A stretch of 37,545 nucleotides of DNA from Acidobacteriota bacterium. GTDB taxonomy: Bacteria > Acidobacteriota > Vicinamibacteria > Fen-336. The notes under the pieces are model-generated. The model did not search any database. It worked only from the letters and a program-made list of their open reading frames with translations, and was not told where the DNA came from. The translations under genes were made by a program, and so were the position numbers. This document shows positions 34,176-37,545 of the stretch, in pieces; within the stretch, counting starts at the first letter, position 1; every line of letters starts with the position of its first letter. The stretch lies in contig QHVM01000002.1 of assembly GCA_003223555.1 (NCBI GenBank), forward strand, positions 1-37,545. The letters are read 5' to 3'.

Positions 34176-34891
34176 CCTGCGGCCAGGTCCGAAAGCGCCT
34201 GTCCGAGTACATGGACGGCGAGCTCGGGGTGCGGCCGGCCCGGGCGCTGACCGGCCACCTGGAGGCTTGCCCTTCGTGCGGCGGCCGCTGGCGCTCGCTG
34301 CGCACCGCCCTGGAGGCGCTCGCCGAGGCTCCGCGTCTCGAGCCCCGCGAGCCCATCGCTGCTCGCGTGCTGGACCGCCTCGAGGTGGAGAGCCGCGGCC
34401 CCGGCCTGGCCCTCCTCTTCCGGCCCTTCTGGAAGACGCGGCCGCTGATCTTCCCCAGCCTCCTTCCCGCGGCGGCCCTGCTGGTCGTGGTGCTCGCCGC
34501 CGCGCTCGCCCTGGACCGCGATGCCGAACCGCTGCCCACCGTCATCACCCGCGGTGCGGAGTGGGGGCCGACCGGGCCCTCCGGCACGGAGAGCAACCCG
34601 CTCTTCCTCTCCTCCGAAGTGAGCGCGCCCCGCGTGCGCACCGCGGCTCCCATCACCGCCGACCTGATGGTGGCCCTCGGAGAGGAGCCCCTGTTCGTGG
34701 AGACCGTCGTGGCCCGGGACGGCAGCGTCTCCACGGTGACGCTGCTCGACGGCGACTCCCAGCAGGCCGGGCCGCTCCTCGAGGCGCTGCGGCGGCAGCG
34801 GTTCGAGCCGGGTCGCCGGAACGGGCGGCCGGTGGCGGTGAGCCTCTACCGCCTGATCAGTCGCATGGAGGTTCGTCCTCCCATCACGTAG
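34172..34891 (+). CDS. Transmembrane anti-sigma factor with TonB-like C-terminal domain
   Basis: A 239-residue protein. The zinc-finger anti-sigma domain (about residues 1-50) carries MTCGQVRKRLSEYMDGELG and HLEACPSCG (HxxxCxxC). One transmembrane helix lies at about 94-115 (LPAAALLVVVLAAALAL). The presumed periplasmic part ends with VTLLDGDS, then LLEALRRQRFEPGRRNGRPV, AVSLY, a pattern much like the TonB C-terminal domain. It would hold the ECF sigma factor at the membrane and release it on an envelope signal. The periplasmic TonB-like fold is an inference from motif resemblance. Confidence 0.85.
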   Translation: MTCGQVRKRLSEYMDGELGVRPARALTGHLEACPSCGGRWRSLRTALEALAEAPRLEPREPIAARVLDRLEVESRGPGLALLFRPFWKTRPLIFPSLLPAAALLVVVLAAALALDRDAEPLPTVITRGAEWGPTGPSGTESNPLFLSSEVSAPRVRTAAPITADLMVALGEEPLFVETVVARDGSVSTVTLLDGDSQQAGPLLEALRRQRFEPGRRNGRPVAVSLYRLISRMEVRPPIT

Positions 34892-35951
34892 GACGGCACG
34901 CCGCGGCGACCGGCGCGACCTCCAGTTCCGCCATGCGGCCGCCGGGCGCACGCACGACGGCGACGCGCGGGCCGAGCGGCGCCCAGACCGCCGGGTCCGT
35001 GGGGCCGAAGAGGGCGACCGTCGGCGCGCCCCAGGCCGCGGCCAGGTGGCTCACCCCCGAATCGTGGCCGATGAACACGCCCGCGCGGGACAGCACCGCT
35101 CCCAGCATGCGCGGCGGCAGGCCGCGGGCCACGACGGCGCCGGGCCGGCGGCGCAGGACCGCGACCGCCTCGGCATCGGCCGGGCCTTCGACGAGCAGGA
35201 ACGGCGCGCCGGGAGCAACGGTGTCGAGGAGGGCGGCGAAGCGGTCCGCCGGCCAGTTCTTGCGCGGAGACCCGCTTCCGGGATGGACGGCGAGGAAACC
35301 GGCAGGTAGCGACGACGAGAAGCGCCGCGCCTCGGCCGTCTCCGGCGCAGTAGGGCGGATCGGCTCCGGATCCCCGGTCGGGCGAAAGCCGAGCGCCTCG
35401 AGAGGCCGGAGCAGCCAGCGCGAGGCGTGAACCCCGGCCGCTGGCGTGGGATCGTGGGCCGCCACCTGCGCGACCAGCGACTGGAGGCCGCGGACGAGGG
35501 CAGCGCTGCGGCTGTAGACGACGGCCAAATCGACCGCGGCCAGCCTCTCCCGCAGCCCTGCCGGCGGCGGGGCCTCCTCGGCGAAGAGCGCCGCGATCTC
35601 GGGCCGTTCCCACGCAAACAGCTCGTGTGCTTCCGAAGAGCCCGTCCCGACGATGGCGGCGCCGGCGGCGGCGGGAGCGATCAGCAGGACCTGTCGCCCG
35701 CCGCCCCGGAGCATGGCGATCGCGCGGCGCAGGAGGAGCAGGTCGCCGAGGGCGCCGGCGCGGACGAGGAGCGTCTCATTGAGCTGGGGGGTGCTAGAGG
35801 CGCACCCCCCAGACCCCCCGCTCGCTACGCGCGAATGAATCGCGCTCCGCTCGCAGCTTTGGCTTGTCGCTGATGCAGCGGCGCACCCCCCAGACCCCCC
35901 GCTCACTACGCGTGAATGAATCGCGCTCCGCTCGCTGCCCGTGTCGCCCAA
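34884..35951 (-). CDS. Glycosyltransferase family 9 (heptosyltransferase-like) protein with repeat-derived N-terminus
   Basis: The conserved protein begins at about 35783 (LNETLLVRAGALGDLLLLRR). It shows the family 9 pattern: the N-terminal G-x-L-GD loop, AVHPGSGSPRKNWPADRFAA, GHDSGVSHLAAAWGAPTVAL and FGPTDPAVW. Such enzymes add heptose or a related sugar in lipopolysaccharide or other glycan synthesis. There is no ATG, GTG or TTG at the natural start. The frame is open upstream through 56 residues encoded by two tandem repeat copies, with ATG at 35951 and GTG at 35906 as the only starts. Either the repeat adds an N-terminal extension or it destroyed the start. The 3' end overlaps the anti-sigma gene by 8 bases. 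Confidence 0.83.
   Translation of the reverse strand: MGDTGSERSAIHSRVVSGGSGGCAAASATSQSCERSAIHSRVASGGSGGCASSTPQLNETLLVRAGALGDLLLLRRAIAMLRGGGRQVLLIAPAAAGAAIVGTGSSEAHELFAWERPEIAALFAEEAPPPAGLRERLAAVDLAVVYSRSAALVRGLQSLVAQVAAHDPTPAAGVHASRWLLRPLEALGFRPTGDPEPIRPTAPETAEARRFSSSLPAGFLAVHPGSGSPRKNWPADRFAALLDTVAPGAPFLLVEGPADAEAVAVLRRRPGAVVARGLPPRMLGAVLSRAGVFIGHDSGVSHLAAAWGAPTVALFGPTDPAVWAPLGPRVAVVRAPGGRMAELEVAPVAAACRPT
35780..35864 (+). repeat. Dispersed intergenic repeat, copy R4a
   Basis: It opens TGAGCTGGGGGGTGCTAGAG, then GGCGCACCCCCCAGACCCCC, and ends GAATGAATCGCGCTCCGCTC with GCAGCTTTGGCT. Bases 35799-35857 are repeated at 35880-35938 with 3 differences in 59. On the opposite strand it is translated in frame into the glycosyltransferase N-terminus. 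Confidence 0.88.
35880..35938 (+). repeat. Dispersed intergenic repeat, copy R4b (tandem)
   Basis: A tandem partner of R4a lacking the TGAGCTGGGGGGTGCTAG opening module. It lies 17 bases before the 3' end of the beta-propeller gene. Confidence 0.88.
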
Positions 35952-35954
35952 GCT

Positions 35955-37545
35955 TCACGGCACCTCGATCCGGGCGGTGGAAGCGTTGCCGAGCAGATCG
36001 GTGCCGCGCACGACGAGGACGTGGGGTCCCGGCGTGCCGAGGTTCCCCACCGGGATCTCGTAGGTCTCCTCCATCTCGTCGTTGATGCCGTCGACGGGAT
36101 GGACCTCCTGCCAGCGCCCGCCGTCCACCGAGAACTCGGCCTTCCGGACGAGGCTGCTGTCGTCCCGGACGATCGCCCGCACGGTGCTCGGGGGCACGAG
36201 GATCAGGCTCACCGTGGGCGGAGTGTTGTCCACGTCGAAGGGATCGCTCTCCTTCTCGGAGCTGAGGGCCAGGCTCTCCGGGTTGGAGGGCGCGTCGCTG
36301 GCCGTCACGCGGACGACGTAGCGGCCGTTGGGGACGGTCGTGGTGTCCCACGCCAGCACCGGGTCGGTCAGGCCCTTGCGCAGCAGACGCCAGCGCGCGT
36401 CGTTGACGCGCCGGTAGTGCACCTCGTAGAGGAGGTTGTCGCCGTTGGGGTCTTCACCCTTCCAGGAGAAGGTCTGGATACCCCGCTGGTAGAGCTTGCG
36501 GCTGTAGGAGGTCGCCGGGGGCAGCGGACCGCGGCCGGCCGGGCCGGTCCGCGAGTCGGCCCCCACCGGGGCGTCCAGGCCGAGGATCTCGGTCTCCCCG
36601 GAGATCGAGAGCGGCTTCTGGAAGACCTCGCCCGGCGGGTGCACGGTGATGGACTGGATCTGCGGCCGGAGGTTCCGCTGCAGGTAGGCGGTGGAGATCG
36701 AGTCGAGGATGGGCGAGGCGCCGTCCTTGGCCACGAGCGTCGCCTTCAGCTGCAGGAAGCGGGCGCGCTCGCTGGCCACGGGCTCGCCGGCGCCCCGCAC
36801 GTAGGGGCGAGACCAATCCGACCAGGTGGAGTCCGGGCTGGCCGTGTTGCCGCTCCGGGTCTGCACCTGCACCTCGGCCCCGGCCGGCGCGCTGGCCTCC
36901 CAGCGGAGCTGGCCCCAGGCCGACACGGTCTCGGTGTCCTTCACCTTCGAGACGAAGTTGCCGCGCGCGCCGGAGCTTGATTCGAGCGTGTGGACCTTGC
37001 CCGGGTTGGCGGTGGCCACCGCCAGGCTCTCCGCCGGGCCCCTCAGCAGCGCCGTCACCTGCTCGGCGGGGAACGACGAGAGCATCGTCCACGTGCGGTC
37101 GTCACGGATGCGGTAGACCTTGCCCTTGTTGCCGGTCCCGACGAGGACGCCGTCGGTGGTGACGGCGAGGGCGTGCGGCGTCTCCTCCGTCGACGACCAC
37201 AGCGTGTCCACCTCCCCCGACGGCAGGACGCGCAGCACCGCGCCCTTCAGCGCTCCCCCCCGCAGGCCCTCGGCCGGCCGGGGCGTGGGCGGCGGGCCGG
37301 TGGGGGCGGCCTGGGGCGCGATCACGGCGAAGCTCTCGCTGACGGTGACCTCGGCGGTCGGCGTCGTGACCGCCGCCGGCAGCGGCAGCGGCCCGGGAGG
37401 CCGCGACTCCTCACGCTCCTTGCCGTCCACGACCGCGGCGTAGAGGCTGCCGTCCTTGCCGACGTCGAGGGCCTTCACTTCGCGGTAGGCGGAATCGTGG
37501 AGCACGAACACCTTGCCGGCCGGATCGACGCGGTAGAGGATCCCG
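35955..37545 (-). CDS. Beta-propeller/Ig-like domain protein (5' end beyond the window)
   Basis: The frame is open to the window edge, giving 529 residues of the C-terminal part. The first 190 or so contain propeller-like blades (ILYRVDPAGKVFVL, GSLYAAVVDG, GVLVGTGNKGKVYRI, SLAVATANPGKVHTLE) with a Pro-rich insert. The rest has beta-sandwich segments resembling fibronectin III/Ig folds (RNLRPQIQSITVHPPGE, FSWKGEDPNGDNLLYEVHY, GRYVVRVTASDAPSNP, EFSVDGGRWQEV, HVLVVRGTDLLGNAS). Probably secreted or cell-surface; the signal peptide would be outside the window. I cannot name a function. The GTG at 37511 is not a convincing start because blade sequence continues upstream. Confidence 0.75.
   Translation of the reverse strand, partial: GILYRVDPAGKVFVLHDSAYREVKALDVGKDGSLYAAVVDGKEREESRPPGPLPLPAAVTTPTAEVTVSESFAVIAPQAAPTGPPPTPRPAEGLRGGALKGAVLRVLPSGEVDTLWSSTEETPHALAVTTDGVLVGTGNKGKVYRIRDDRTWTMLSSFPAEQVTALLRGPAESLAVATANPGKVHTLESSSGARGNFVSKVKDTETVSAWGQLRWEASAPAGAEVQVQTRSGNTASPDSTWSDWSRPYVRGAGEPVASERARFLQLKATLVAKDGASPILDSISTAYLQRNLRPQIQSITVHPPGEVFQKPLSISGETEILGLDAPVGADSRTGPAGRGPLPPATSYSRKLYQRGIQTFSWKGEDPNGDNLLYEVHYRRVNDARWRLLRKGLTDPVLAWDTTTVPNGRYVVRVTASDAPSNPESLALSSEKESDPFDVDNTPPTVSLILVPPSTVRAIVRDDSSLVRKAEFSVDGGRWQEVHPVDGINDEMEETYEIPVGNLGTPGPHVLVVRGTDLLGNASTARIEVP

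Overview
The window is a very GC-rich stretch of bacterial chromosome made almost entirely of housekeeping genes. BamD, LysM and type IV pilus (PilT) genes indicate a diderm (Gram-negative) cell. An HrcA/GrpE/DnaK/DnaJ/PrmA/RsmE cluster, a Ser/Thr kinase, an ECF sigma factor and a large sigma54 activator fit a soil-type lineage such as Acidobacteriota. That placement is inference; no 16S gene is present. Many genes start with GTG or TTG, and neighbouring genes often overlap by the 4 bases GTGA, TTGA or ATGA.

Layout. 1-2.6 kb (minus): pilT (cut by the window edge), a broken ilvE, a zinc-ribbon mini-ORF and a frameshifted Ser/Thr kinase. 2.6-4 kb (plus): a DUF3810-like membrane metalloprotease. 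3.8-10 kb (minus): the heat-shock operon hrcA-grpE-dnaK-dnaJ-prmA-rsmE. 10-13.3 kb (minus): alanine dehydrogenase, aldehyde dehydrogenase and a bactofilin. 13.6-16.9 kb: tRNA-Gly, phosphomannomutase, a sugar-1-phosphate nucleotidyltransferase and divergent pgsA. 17-18.3 kb (minus): a LysM protein with a strong promoter and structured leader. 18.3-24.75 kb (minus): a tightly packed eight-gene operon def-fmt-rsmB-PASTA-rpe-thioesterase-epimerase-bamD. 24.8-27.6 kb: a secreted sialidase-like protein (plus) and aroC (minus). 28-34.9 kb: a TPR-sigma54 activator, lysC (minus), an AmpG-like transporter, and an ECF sigma factor with its anti-sigma factor. 34.9-37.5 kb (minus): a family 9 glycosyltransferase and a large beta-propeller/Ig-like protein cut by the window edge.

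No phage, CRISPR, transposase or defence system is visible. Three observations stand out. (1) A modular family of dispersed intergenic repeats occurs at 13.3, 16.9, 27.7 and 35.8 kb, in both orientations; one tandem copy is joined in frame to the 5' end of the glycosyltransferase gene. (2) The zinc-ribbon tail of the kinase is duplicated downstream, with eight synonymous and no amino-acid changes, which suggests a selected microprotein. (3) Short internal deletions affect three conserved genes (ilvE, the kinase and the nucleotidyltransferase); in ilvE the catalytic lysine is gone. They are either real decay or assembly faults.
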